From JBPOIS01 sp052034295 (GTDB lineage: Bacteria > Pseudomonadota > Gammaproteobacteria > Pseudomonadales > Moraxellaceae), in assembly GCA_052034295.1 (NCBI GenBank), contig JBPOIS010000045.1:1-25874 (forward strand): 25,874 nt of DNA, written 5' to 3'. Positions 1 to 8,129 of the stretch are shown one piece after another. Made by a program: the position numbers and the translations under genes. The notes below the pieces were generated by a model. That model was not told the DNA's origin and searched no databases. It saw nothing but the letters and a program-made list of their open reading frames with translations. How positions within the stretch are numbered: position 1 is the stretch's first letter; each line of letters opens with the position of its first letter.

Positions 1-9
1 AAGCCAATT

Positions 10-94
<85 letters not shown>

Positions 95-108
95 GTGGTG
101 TGGACGCA

Positions 109-137
109 ATCTTAGGGAGTTGCCCAAACCCCGTCAA
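109..137 (-). promoter_or_regulatory. sigma-70 promoter of tRNA-Leu
   Basis: On the minus strand a -35 box TTGACG (132-137) and a -10 box TAAGAT (109-114) are separated by exactly 17 bp. The likely start site is about 8 nt upstream of the mature tRNA. The stretch after the -10 box (TGCGTCC) is GC-rich, as in stringently controlled stable-RNA promoters; that regulation is inferred. Confidence 0.8.
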
Positions 138-232
138 GCGGTATTCTGGAATTTTTCATTCAACTGCACAAAAACCAGCCAACCCCCACCCCGGGCACCC
201 TGACCAGAAGCACTGTGGCCCCGGCAGGGCTG

Positions 233-241
233 TGCTAGACT
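233..241 (+). promoter_or_regulatory. possible extended -10 promoter of rnr
   Basis: TGCTAGACT fits the extended -10 pattern TGnTAnnnT, and no convincing -35 lies 16-18 bp upstream. Transcription would begin near 248, leaving a leader of about 29 nt before the chosen ATG of rnr. Similar TGnTAnnnT elements precede rpsO, truB and tatT in this window. Confidence 0.4.
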
Positions 242-276
242 GCAGAGACATGATTTTTTTTGAATCCGGATACCTT

Positions 277-3273
277 ATGAGCTGGCAAGATCCAGAAGCC
301 ACCCGCGAAGCTGAGCGTTATGCGTCGCCCATCCCCAGCCGCACGCTGATCCTGAGCACCCTGACGGCGCAGGGCCAGCCCATGACCCATCAGGAGCTGG
401 TGCTGCAGTTTGGGCTGATTGAGCCTGAAGCCATCGAGGCCCTGTCACGCCGCCTGTCCGCCATGGTGCGCGACAGCCAGTTGCTGCCCAGCGATGGCAT
501 CCCGCAGCGCTACCGCCCGCTGACCGAACAGGACCTGCTGACCGCCACCATCCAGACCAACGCCTCCGGGACCGGCTGGGCCGTACTCGAAGGGCTGCCT
601 GATCTGGCCCTGGGTGAAAAGGAAATGCGGCTGGTGTTTCATGGCGACACCGTACAGGTGCGTGCCAGTGGGACCGACCGCCGGGGCCGGTTGATGGGCC
701 GGATCGTGCAGGTGCTCAAGCGCCACCAGACCGAACTGATCGGCAAGGTGGAGCTGCAGGAGGGCCAGTACTACATCCAGCCGGGCCAGCCGAACCTGCA
801 CCAGCCGATTGCCATGGAGCCGGAACAGATCCAGGCCGCCGGGCTGTCGGTGGGCGACCATGCCCGCATTGGCATCGATGACTGGCCGACCCGCGAGGAG
901 TTTGCCAATGGCCACATCATCCAGCCACTGTCCGGGCAGGTGGATTCGCAGCTGATTATTCCGGCCACGCTGCTGGACTATGCGATTCCGCATGAATTTT
1001 CCGAAGCCGCGCTGGCCGAGGCCGCCAAATACCGGCAACCGACCGCGCGCGACCGTCAGGGCCGGGTGGACCTGCGTGAGCTGCCGCTGGTGACCATTGA
1101 TGGCGAGGATTCGCGCGACTTTGACGATGCGGTGTACGCCGAGAAGCGCAAGGGCGGCGGCTACCGGCTGGTGGTGGCGATTGCTGACGTCAGCCACTAT
1201 GTCAAAATTGGCACCGCGCTGGACGATGAAGCCCAGGAACGCGGCACTTCGGTGTATTTTCCCAACCATGTGGTGCCGATGCTGCCCGAGGCCCTGTCCA
1301 ATGGCCTGTGCTCGCTGAATCCGCACGTGGACCGGCTGTGCATGGTCTGCGACCTGACCCTGTCACGGGCCGGCAAAGTCACCGGCTATGAATTCTACAA
1401 CGCGGTGATGCACTCACAGGCGCGACTGACCTACACGCAGGTGAACCAGTACCTGCAGGGCGACCGCGAGGCCCTGCCCGCCCACGACGGCGTGCGCCAG
1501 TCGGTGGATGCACTGAACCAGCTGTTCCGGGTGCTGCTGGAGCTGCGCGGCCAGCGTGGGGCGATGGAGTTTGAAACCACCGAAACCTACATGATCTTCA
1601 ACGATCTGGGCGCGATCGAAGCGATCAAGCCGCGCACCCGCAACGATGCGCACCGGCTGATCGAGGAATGCATGCTGCTGGCCAACGTCAGCGCCGCCAG
1701 CTATGCGCTGGCCCATGACCTGCCGGTGCTGTACCGCAACCACGAAGCGCCGCAATCCACCAAGGTGCAGAAAGTCCGCGACTTCGTGCGGCTGATGGGA
1801 CTGGATTTTCCGGAAAATCCCACCCAGGCCGATTACCAGTACATCATCGAAGCCACCCGCGACCGCATCGACGCCCCCAGCATCCACGCCGTGCTGCTGC
1901 GCTCGATGATGCAGGCCTTCTATGGCGGCGACAATCTGGGCCACTACGGGCTGGCCTATGAAAGCTACACCCATTTCACCAGCCCGATCCGCCGCTACCC
2001 CGACCTGCTGCTGCACCGGGCCATCAAGGCCCATCTGGCGGGCAAAAAACAGCCGCTGGACCAGGCCCAGCTCGAAGCCGCCGGGCTGCACTTCTCGCAG
2101 ACCGAACGCCGCGCCGACGAAGCCTCACGGCAGGTGATGGGCTGGCTGAAATGCCACTACATGCAGCAGCACATCGGCGACCAGTTCGAGGGCGTGATCA
2201 CCGCGGTGACCGAGTTTGGCCTGTTCATCACCCTGACCGACCTGTATGTCGAGGGCCTGAGCCATGTGCGCCATCTGGGCGATGACTTCTTTGTCTATGA
2301 CCAGGCCAGCCAGACCCTGACCGGCCAGCACAAGGGCCAGCGTTTCTCGCTGGGGGACAAAGTGCTGATCCAGGTGGCGGGCGTGAATCTGGATGAAGGC
2401 AAGATCGACTTTGAACTGAAAAAACAGCTCACCAGTGCAGGCAAGCCGGTGCGTGACCGCGCCCCAGGGCTTGCTGACAAATCCGGCCCGGCACCGGCCC
2501 GGCCTGCCCGCCGCAAGGCCACCCCGCAGGCTGCTGCCAGTGTTGCACCGGCCCCGCTGCCCGCGCCTGAAGCGCCAGAGCCCGCAGAACGCCCCGTGCC
2601 GGCCACCCGGCCCAGCCGCAACCAGCGCCGCAAAGCCGCCCAACAGGCTGCCGCCGCCAGTGCCACACCCGCTCCGGTGCCCGTGGCTGACGTGGCGGGA
2701 CCTGCCGAGGCCCCGGTAGAAGCCCCTGCAGCCGCCCCCCGGCCCAGCCGCAATCAGCGCCGCAAGGCCGCCCAGCAGGCTGCCGCCGCCGCCAGTGCCA
2801 CACCGGCTCCGGTGCCCGTGGCTGACGTGGCGGAACCTGCCGAGGCCCCTGTAGAAGCCCCTGCAGCCGCCCCCCGGCCCAGCCGCAACCAGCGCCGCAA
2901 GACGGCCCAGCAGGCTGCCGCTGCCAGTGTCGACCGCCCGGTGGCTGTCGCGCCTGCGCCCGCCCCGGTGACCGCACCTGTGGTCCAGACCGCCGCCGTC
3001 CACGAAGACGTGGCCGCACCTGTGGCAGAACCCAAAGCCAGCAAACCCGGCAAAGCGCCCAAGGCAGAAAAGGCGGACAAAACCGAAAAAGCCGGCAAGG
3101 CCGCAAAACCCGCCAAGGCAGACAAAAAGGCCAAGCCCGCCAGGGACAAATCCAGCAAGGGCAAGGACAGTGCTGAACCGAAGCGCAAAAAAGCCAGGGA
3201 CAGCAAGGACAAGGCCGAAAAGCCGAAAAAAAAGCGCAAGGACAACGCCAAAAACCGTGCCGATGACCGCTGA
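277..3273 (+). CDS. rnr: ribonuclease R (3'-5' exoribonuclease) with a long repetitive C-terminal tail
   Basis: 998-residue RNase R, a processive 3'-5' exoribonuclease that degrades structured RNA in the cytoplasm. The N-terminal helix-turn-helix and cold-shock OB folds fill about residues 1-250. The RNB catalytic domain follows, with the acidic cluster D275, D281, D283 and D284 in the IDGEDSRDFDDAVY motif (E. coli counterparts D272, D278, D280, D281). An S1 domain spans about 634-718. The remaining 280 residues are unusual: Ala/Pro-rich sequence with three copies of RPSRNQRRK (starting at 778, 822 and 867), then a strongly Lys-rich tail from about 919. E. coli RNase R is about 813 residues, with a shorter basic tail. 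I chose the ATG at 277 because MSWQDPEATREAERY matches the usual family N-terminus. The in-frame ATG at 250 would be nearly leaderless. The gene ends before an intrinsic terminator. Confidence 0.96.
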   Translation: MSWQDPEATREAERYASPIPSRTLILSTLTAQGQPMTHQELVLQFGLIEPEAIEALSRRLSAMVRDSQLLPSDGIPQRYRPLTEQDLLTATIQTNASGTGWAVLEGLPDLALGEKEMRLVFHGDTVQVRASGTDRRGRLMGRIVQVLKRHQTELIGKVELQEGQYYIQPGQPNLHQPIAMEPEQIQAAGLSVGDHARIGIDDWPTREEFANGHIIQPLSGQVDSQLIIPATLLDYAIPHEFSEAALAEAAKYRQPTARDRQGRVDLRELPLVTIDGEDSRDFDDAVYAEKRKGGGYRLVVAIADVSHYVKIGTALDDEAQERGTSVYFPNHVVPMLPEALSNGLCSLNPHVDRLCMVCDLTLSRAGKVTGYEFYNAVMHSQARLTYTQVNQYLQGDREALPAHDGVRQSVDALNQLFRVLLELRGQRGAMEFETTETYMIFNDLGAIEAIKPRTRNDAHRLIEECMLLANVSAASYALAHDLPVLYRNHEAPQSTKVQKVRDFVRLMGLDFPENPTQADYQYIIEATRDRIDAPSIHAVLLRSMMQAFYGGDNLGHYGLAYESYTHFTSPIRRYPDLLLHRAIKAHLAGKKQPLDQAQLEAAGLHFSQTERRADEASRQVMGWLKCHYMQQHIGDQFEGVITAVTEFGLFITLTDLYVEGLSHVRHLGDDFFVYDQASQTLTGQHKGQRFSLGDKVLIQVAGVNLDEGKIDFELKKQLTSAGKPVRDRAPGLADKSGPAPARPARRKATPQAAASVAPAPLPAPEAPEPAERPVPATRPSRNQRRKAAQQAAAASATPAPVPVADVAGPAEAPVEAPAAAPRPSRNQRRKAAQQAAAAASATPAPVPVADVAEPAEAPVEAPAAAPRPSRNQRRKTAQQAAAASVDRPVAVAPAPAPVTAPVVQTAAVHEDVAAPVAEPKASKPGKAPKAEKADKTEKAGKAAKPAKADKKAKPARDKSSKGKDSAEPKRKKARDSKDKAEKPKKKRKDNAKNRADDR
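2608..2934 (+). repeat. in-frame tandem repeat in the rnr tail, period 132-135 bp
   Basis: Two nearly identical units and a partial third begin at 2608, 2740 and 2875. The spacings are 132 bp (44 codons) and 135 bp (45 codons; one extra Ala). Each starts with codons for RPSRNQRRK followed by an AAQQAAAAS stretch, then an ATPAPVPVADVA and APVEAPAAAP linker. Near-identity at the DNA level points to recent unit duplication, and array length may vary between strains. Confidence 0.9.
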
Positions 3274-3287
3274 TTGAGCGGTCCAGG

Positions 3288-3327
3288 CCGGGCCCGTTCC
3301 TGTGGTGGGGCGGGTCCGGTTTTTTTT
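3288..3327 (+). terminator. intrinsic terminator of rnr
   Basis: CCGGGCCCG (3288-3296) pairs with CGGGTCCGG (3311-3319) as a 9-bp stem with one G-U pair, followed at once by eight T. It lies just after the rnr stop codon and separates rnr from prlC. Confidence 0.85.
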
Positions 3328-3405
3328 GGTCGGGAATTGCCCTTGCAACCCCGGATGCCCACCCCGATCAATGTCTGCATTGCCCGGAATTCCTGTGTGA
3401 CTGCC

Positions 3406-5448
3406 ATGACCCTGAACCCTGCCACCCTGCCCCTGCCGGACCTGACCCAGACCCCGGCCCAACTGAAAGCCGCCACCGAGGCCGCGCTCGCGGCCGCCCG
3501 CACCACGCTGGCCGAAGCCGGTCAGGTCCCGGCCACAGACCGGCTGGCCTATCTGGAGCGGCTGGAGCAGGCCGATGAGGCCATCAGTGCCGCCTTTGGC
3601 CTGCTCGGGCACCTGAATGCGGTACAGAGCACCCCGGAGCGCCGCGACACCTACAACAGTCTGTTGCCCGCGCTGTCGGCCTACTACACCGAGCAGGGCC
3701 AGAACCGCGACCTGTACGCGCTGTATCAGGCGCTGCAGGACAGTGATGGATTTCCCCGGCTGTCTCCGGCCCGTCAGGAAGCCATCCGGCTGGGGCTGCG
3801 CGATTTCAGACTGTCCGGTGTGGCGCTGGAGGGTGAGGCCAAGGCCCGCTATGCCGAGGTGTCCGCGCGGCTGTCTGAGCTGTCGGCGCAGTTTGCCGAC
3901 CATGTGCTGGATGCCACGCAGGCCTGGGTGTATCCCCTGAGCGAAGCCGAGCTGGACGGCCTGCCGGACAGTGCGCTGGGGCTGCTGCGGCAGCTGGGCC
4001 AGCAAAAGGGCTTCAGTCAGCCGGTGGCCACGCTGGATGGCCCGGCCTATCTGGCGGTCATGACCCATGCCCGCAACCGGGCGCTGCGGGAAACCGTGTA
4101 TCACGCCTATGCGACCCGTGCCTCCGAGCTGGGCGCGGCAGCGCAGGACAACAGTGCGCTGATGACCGGGATTCTGGCGCTGCGGCAGGAAATGGCCGAC
4201 CTGCTGGGCTTTGCCAATTATGCCGAGCTGTCACTGGCCAGCAAGATGGCCGACAGTCCGGCACAGGTCGAGGCGTTTTTGCAGGATCTGGCCCGGCACG
4301 CCCGGCCAGCCGCCGAACGCGATCTGGCCCTGCTGCAGCAGGAGGGCCAGCGTCATGGCCTCGACACCCTGCAGCCGTGGGATGTGACTTTTTTGGCTGA
4401 GCGGCTGCGCGAACGCGAATACAACCTGTCGCAGGAAGCGCTGCGGCCGTATTTTCCGCTGCCGGTGGTGCTGCAGGGGCTGTTTGCCATTGCCCAGCGC
4501 CTGTATGGACTCAGCATCCAGCAAAAAACCGCCCCGGTCTGGGCCGAGGGGGTGCAGTATTTTGAAATCGAGGAACACGGGCAGGTGCTCGGCGGGTTTT
4601 ATCTGGACCTGTATGCCCGCGAGGGCAAGCGCGGCGGCGCATGGATGAGCGGCTACCGGTCGCGCCGCCAGTTTGGCACCGACCTGCAAAAACCACTGGC
4701 CTTCATGGTCGGCAATTTTGCCCCGCCGGTGGGTGATCGTCCGGCCCTGCTCACCCACGATGAGCTGGTGACGCTGTTCCATGAATTTGGCCATGGCCTG
4801 CACCACCTGCTCACCGAGGTCAATGTGCACCCGGTGGCGGGCATCCATGGCGTGGCCTGGGATGCGGTGGAGCTGCCCAGCCAGTTCATGGAGTTCTGGA
4901 CCTGGGAGCGTGAGGCCCTGGGACTGATCAGCGCCCACCATGAACAGGGTGATCCCTTGCCGGATGCGCTGCTCAATGCCCTGCTGGCGGCACGGCATTT
5001 CCAGAGTGGCCTGATGGCGCTGCGGCAGATTGAGTTTGCGCTGTTTGATTTGCGGGTGCACGCCTGCAATCCTGCGCCCGATCTGGCCGGGATTCAGGCG
5101 CTGATCGATCAGGTGCGCCGTGACGTGGCGCTGATCCAGCCGCCCGCCTATCAGCGCTTCCAGCACAGCTTCAGCCATATTTTTGCCGGGGGCTATGCCG
5201 CAGGCTATTACTCGTACAAATGGGCGGAGCTGCTGGCGTCGGATGCCTTTGACCGTTTTGAACAGGAGGGCATCTTCAATGCCGACACCGGTGCCGCGTT
5301 CCGGCGCGAGATTCTGGCCGTGGGCGGCAGCCGGCCGGCACAGGACAGTTTTGCGGCGTTCCGGGGTCGTGAACCACGGATCGCAGCCCTGCTGCGCCAC
5401 AGCGGCTGGACGGCCACCCCGCCCGTCAGCACGCCGGCAGGAGCCTGA
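3406..5448 (+). CDS. prlC: oligopeptidase A, M3 family zinc metallopeptidase
   Basis: 680 residues, the same length I recall for E. coli oligopeptidase A (OpdA/PrlC), a cytosolic zinc peptidase that degrades short peptides including cleaved signal peptides. The zinc site is clear: HEFGH with H459, E460 and H463, and third ligand E489 in VELPSQ. The helical N-terminal half and the motif near GGYAAGYYSYKWAELLA (about 600) are typical of M3 peptidases. I chose the ATG at 3406 because sequence upstream crosses the rnr terminator and does not look coding. The Shine-Dalgarno sequence is poor. It is followed after 3 nt by yheV, as in other gammaproteobacteria, so the two are almost certainly co-transcribed. 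Confidence 0.95.
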   Translation: MTLNPATLPLPDLTQTPAQLKAATEAALAAARTTLAEAGQVPATDRLAYLERLEQADEAISAAFGLLGHLNAVQSTPERRDTYNSLLPALSAYYTEQGQNRDLYALYQALQDSDGFPRLSPARQEAIRLGLRDFRLSGVALEGEAKARYAEVSARLSELSAQFADHVLDATQAWVYPLSEAELDGLPDSALGLLRQLGQQKGFSQPVATLDGPAYLAVMTHARNRALRETVYHAYATRASELGAAAQDNSALMTGILALRQEMADLLGFANYAELSLASKMADSPAQVEAFLQDLARHARPAAERDLALLQQEGQRHGLDTLQPWDVTFLAERLREREYNLSQEALRPYFPLPVVLQGLFAIAQRLYGLSIQQKTAPVWAEGVQYFEIEEHGQVLGGFYLDLYAREGKRGGAWMSGYRSRRQFGTDLQKPLAFMVGNFAPPVGDRPALLTHDELVTLFHEFGHGLHHLLTEVNVHPVAGIHGVAWDAVELPSQFMEFWTWEREALGLISAHHEQGDPLPDALLNALLAARHFQSGLMALRQIEFALFDLRVHACNPAPDLAGIQALIDQVRRDVALIQPPAYQRFQHSFSHIFAGGYAAGYYSYKWAELLASDAFDRFEQEGIFNADTGAAFRREILAVGGSRPAQDSFAAFRGREPRIAALLRHSGWTATPPVSTPAGA

Positions 5449-5451
5449 AGG

Positions 5452-5679
5452 ATGCGCCCCAAAAAACGCTTCATTGCCGGGGCCAAATGTCCGGCCTGTC
5501 AGGCGCTGGACCGGGTGGTGATGTACAGCCTGCCTGAGCGCGAGTGGATCGAGTGCGTGGACTGCGGCCACAGCGAGGACCGCCCGGACGCCGTCCCGGC
5601 CAAAACCGTGACCGCCTTGGCAACCGACGCCAGCACGGTTGTCGGGGCTGAGCCGGGCATAGTACAGTTCAGGCCCTGA
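5452..5679 (+). CDS. yheV: YheV-family (DUF2387) zinc-ribbon protein
   Basis: 75-residue protein starting MRPKKRFIAGAKCPACQ, which matches the YheV/DUF2387 signature. Four cysteines in two CxxC pairs (C13/C16 and C35/C38, the second in ECVDCGH) form a probable zinc ribbon. The C-terminus GIVQFRP is the usual short hydrophobic-aromatic ending. The biochemical function of the family is not established. It begins 3 nt after prlC, with AGGAG about 10 nt upstream inside the end of prlC, which suggests translational coupling. Confidence 0.93.
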   Translation: MRPKKRFIAGAKCPACQALDRVVMYSLPEREWIECVDCGHSEDRPDAVPAKTVTALATDASTVVGAEPGIVQFRP

Positions 5680-5706
5680 ACACGGACTGTATGGGCTGGA
5701 CTGAGC

Positions 5707-6213
5707 ATGGCCACCACTTCCCCTGATCCCGAGCGCAAAAAAACCCTGCTGGTGGGCATGGGGCTGGGGGCCTTGCTGGTGCTGGTGCTGCTGGCAGCGG
5801 TCGGTCTGGGCTATTGGCTGGGCCAGCAAAAGCCCGCCGCGCCTGCTGCCCCGTCCCGGTCCGCCGTTCCGGCCCGTCCGGCCCCGGCTGCGCTGCAACC
5901 CCTGAATGTTCCGGCGGCCGCCCCCGCCCAGCCCCCTGTGGCCGCACCGCCGACCCCCGCCCTGCCCCCCACACCGGTGCCTGCCACGCCCATGGCAGCA
6001 CCTGCTGCGGAGCCCGTGGCGCAGGGCCTGCCCACCGATGCCGCGACCGCACAGGAAGAACTGGACCGTCACCGCGACGATCAGGCCCGCCTGCAACAGC
6101 AAAAGCAGCTGTTACAGGCCCAGCTGCAGGGTTCCCGGCAGATCATCGACCTCAAGGCCCGGCAGATTGCCGCGCTGGAGCAGCAGCTCGCCAGCACCCC
6201 GGAATCCCAGTAG
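5707..6213 (+). CDS. single-pass membrane protein with Pro/Ala linker and C-terminal coiled coil
   Basis: 168 residues with no family I recognise. A short basic N-terminus (about 1-12) precedes one hydrophobic helix (about 13-38). A flexible Ala/Pro-rich linker (about 42-107) and a strongly heptad-like segment rich in Gln, Leu, Arg and Glu (about 112-163) follow. The topology suggests an inner-membrane anchor with a coiled coil on the far side, possibly spanning periplasm or contacting an envelope partner; which side is inferred. It lies 27 nt downstream of yheV and probably belongs to the same transcription unit. Codon phase and composition look genuine, but no catalytic motif is visible. 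Confidence 0.75.
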   Translation: MATTSPDPERKKTLLVGMGLGALLVLVLLAAVGLGYWLGQQKPAAPAAPSRSAVPARPAPAALQPLNVPAAAPAQPPVAAPPTPALPPTPVPATPMAAPAAEPVAQGLPTDAATAQEELDRHRDDQARLQQQKQLLQAQLQGSRQIIDLKARQIAALEQQLASTPESQ

Positions 6214-6290
6214 CCCCTGTGACGCCACCGTTTGCGCACAGGTCCGCTGCATTCGGGTAGACTGCGTTTTTTTGGATGGTGTGACGGCTG

Positions 6291-7151
6291 ATGTCCACAC
6301 GCCCCCGCCAGTCCGTGCTGCTGGGGCTGGCCCTGCTCAGCCTGTCGGCCCTGCTGTTTTCCAGCATGGGCGTGCTGATCCGGCTGGCCTCGCACACGGT
6401 GGACAACCCCACGGTGGTGTTTTTCCGCAACCTCACCGGGCTGCTGTTGCTGCTGCCGTTTTATGGCCTGCGTGGCTTTGACCGCCTGCACACGCGGCGG
6501 TTTCCGGCCCACCTGTGGCGCGCCCTGGTGGGACTGGCGGCGATGTATGGTTTTTTTTATGCGATTGCCCATCTGAAGCTGTCCAATGCGATGGTGTTCA
6601 CCTATTCCTCGCCGGTGTTCATCCCGCTGGTGGCTTGGCTGTTTCTCCGGGAAAACATCACCCGGCTGATGCTGCTCGCTGCGCTGGTGGGTCTGGTGGG
6701 TGTGGTGCTGGTGGCCAAGCCGGATCAGGGGCTGTTGGATGGGCTGTCGCTGATCGGGATGTCGTCGAGCTTTCTGGCGGCGATGGCTTTCGTGACTGTG
6801 CGGCGGATGTCCGACACTGAGCCGCCTGACCGGATCGTGTTTTATTTTTGTCTGATTGCCACGGCGGTGTCGGCACTGCCGATGCTGTGGCTGTGGCGGC
6901 CCTACACGGCGCATGAGCTGCTGCTGCTGTGCGGGGCGGGGGTGCTGGCCACGCTGAGCCAGCTGTCGCTGTCCAAGGCCTATGGCCATGCCGAGGCGGC
7001 ACAGATCGGCCCAGCCAACTATCTGGCCATTGTGTTTGCCGGGGTGTGGGCGGCGCTGCTGTGGGGGGAATACCCCGACCCCACCAGTCTGGCCGGCATG
7101 GCGCTGATTCTGCTGGCGCTGCTGCTGTGCCTGCCGTGGCGGCGGCGCTGA
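6291..7151 (+). CDS. EamA/DMT-superfamily permease
   Basis: 286-residue integral membrane protein made of two tandem EamA repeats (about 9-138 and 150-283), giving about ten transmembrane helices. The first repeat has the characteristic conserved region around FFRNLTGLLLLLPFYGLRG. The second ends with the GPANYLAIVFAGVWAALLWGE helix typical of the family. EamA proteins export or import small metabolites such as amino acids and nucleobases; the substrate cannot be read from sequence. A T8 tract (6551-6558) lies inside the first repeat, and a T7 tract (6267-6273) lies in the leader. The gene stops 19 nt before the beta-lactamase, so the two may be co-transcribed. Confidence 0.92.
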   Translation: MSTRPRQSVLLGLALLSLSALLFSSMGVLIRLASHTVDNPTVVFFRNLTGLLLLLPFYGLRGFDRLHTRRFPAHLWRALVGLAAMYGFFYAIAHLKLSNAMVFTYSSPVFIPLVAWLFLRENITRLMLLAALVGLVGVVLVAKPDQGLLDGLSLIGMSSSFLAAMAFVTVRRMSDTEPPDRIVFYFCLIATAVSALPMLWLWRPYTAHELLLLCGAGVLATLSQLSLSKAYGHAEAAQIGPANYLAIVFAGVWAALLWGEYPDPTSLAGMALILLALLLCLPWRRR

Positions 7152-7170
7152 TTTTTCTGGAGAAAGTTTA

Positions 7171-8037
7171 ATGAAAATTCGTACTGCCCTGCCTTTGCTG
7201 CTGGCGCTGTCCGCTGGAGGCCATGCGGCTGACACGGATGACTTTGCTGCAAAAATCGTCCAGCTTGAGCAGAAAAAACAGGCCAGAATTGGTGTGGCCG
7301 TCACCGATCAGGCCGGACGGACAGTGCTGGGCCATCGGGAAAACGAGCGTTTTGCCCTGTGTTCAACCTTCAAGCTGCCCCTGGTGGCGCAGGTGCTGTG
7401 GCGCATCGATCAGGGCAGGGAAAAATCCAGCCGCCCCCTGGCCTATAATGTCGATGCCTTGCAGGAATATGCGCCGGTTGCACGGCGCTATGCCCCCAGT
7501 GGCTACATGACCGTACAGGAAGCCAGTCTGGCCGCATTGCAATGGAGCGACAATACCGCTGCCAATCTGCTGCTGGACACGCTGGGCGGGCCGGCTGGAT
7601 TTACCCGGTTTGTCCGGCAAAATGGCGACAGCACCACCCGGCTAGATCGCCCTGAACCCGACCTGAACAGCAACCAGCCCGATGATCCGCGCGACACCAC
7701 CACCCCACTGGCCATGAGTCGATTGACCAGCCGTCTGCTGTGGGGCAACACCCTCAGGCCCGCCACCCGCCAGCAGCTCCAGCGCTGGCTGATTGGCAAC
7801 AGCACCGGCGACACCACCATCCGTGCCGGACTGCCCGCTGGCTGGCTGGCCGGAGAAAAAACCGGATCCTGCGAACTGGGCGGGCGCAATGACGCTGGTT
7901 TTGTCCGCAGTCCGGCAGGCAAAAACCATGCGCTGGCGATCTATACCCTTGCGCCACAACTTGAACCCAAAGAACGCGATGCCCTGATCGCAGAAACCGC
8001 GCGGCTGGTCACTGCACAACTGGAGCCGCAAAAATAG
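7171..8037 (+). CDS. class A beta-lactamase, GES-like, with Cys69/Cys238 pair
   Basis: 288 residues with a Sec signal peptide (about 1-19, cleavage after GHA), so periplasmic. All class A serine beta-lactamase elements are present. In sequence numbering (Ambler in brackets) they are: nucleophile S65 (70) in CSTFK with K68 (73); SDN at 126-128 (130-132); E162 (166) in EPDLN with N166 (170); D175 (179); and KTG at 230-232 (234-236). C64 (69) and C234 (238) match the disulfide seen in KPC, SME/NMC-A and GES enzymes, and S233 (237) is also typical of carbapenem-active members. Stretches such as RWLIGNSTGD, GEKTGSC and GGRNDAGF resemble GES enzymes as I remember them. A good Shine-Dalgarno (GGAGA) precedes the ATG. 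No regulator, integron or IS is adjacent, which suggests a resident gene. Hydrolytic spectrum is not deducible with certainty. Confidence 0.94.
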   Translation: MKIRTALPLLLALSAGGHAADTDDFAAKIVQLEQKKQARIGVAVTDQAGRTVLGHRENERFALCSTFKLPLVAQVLWRIDQGREKSSRPLAYNVDALQEYAPVARRYAPSGYMTVQEASLAALQWSDNTAANLLLDTLGGPAGFTRFVRQNGDSTTRLDRPEPDLNSNQPDDPRDTTTPLAMSRLTSRLLWGNTLRPATRQQLQRWLIGNSTGDTTIRAGLPAGWLAGEKTGSCELGGRNDAGFVRSPAGKNHALAIYTLAPQLEPKERDALIAETARLVTAQLEPQK

Positions 8038-8045
8038 TTTTTCCT

Positions 8046-8062
8046 GGCGGCAAAAAGCCGCC
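8046..8062 (+). repeat. partial second copy of terminator hairpin
   Basis: GGCGGC and GCCGCC separated by AAAAA form a 6-bp hairpin. The segment starting at 8052 (AAAAAGCCGCCCGAAGGC) repeats almost exactly at 8091 in the functional terminator, differing in one base over those 18. It looks like a tandemly duplicated and decayed terminator arm. Confidence 0.6.
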
Positions 8063-8088
8063 CGAAGGCAGCGTTGCTGATTCTGGAT

Positions 8089-8116
8089 AAAAAAAGCCGC
8101 CCGGAGGCGGCTTTTT
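8089..8116. terminator. bidirectional terminator between beta-lactamase and TRAP permease
   Basis: AAAAAGCCGCC and GGCGGCTTTTT pair perfectly around a CGGA loop, with A and T tracts on the two sides, so it can end transcription from either strand. It sits between the convergent ends of the beta-lactamase gene and the permease gene. Confidence 0.9.
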
Positions 8117-8129
8117 GGTTCAGGCTGGA

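Noticed and set aside
2608..2934. Direct repeats considered as a CRISPR-like array
   Set aside because: Repeats are adjacent, in frame with rnr, and encode a protein repeat. There are no unique spacers or cas genes.
2125..4104. Long minus-strand open frame (659 codons)
   Set aside because: It is antisense to the rnr tail and the start of prlC. Its Gly/Arg-rich low-complexity product mirrors the GC-rich repeats, and no family pattern or start signal is present.
4231..6102. Long minus-strand open frame (623 codons)
   Set aside because: It lies opposite prlC, yheV and the coiled-coil gene, and reads as a shadow of GC-rich codons with no domain.
6214..6290. Possible terminator before the EamA gene (weak hairpin then T7)
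   Set aside because: The stem is only about 3 bp and would not be stable; more likely a leader feature.
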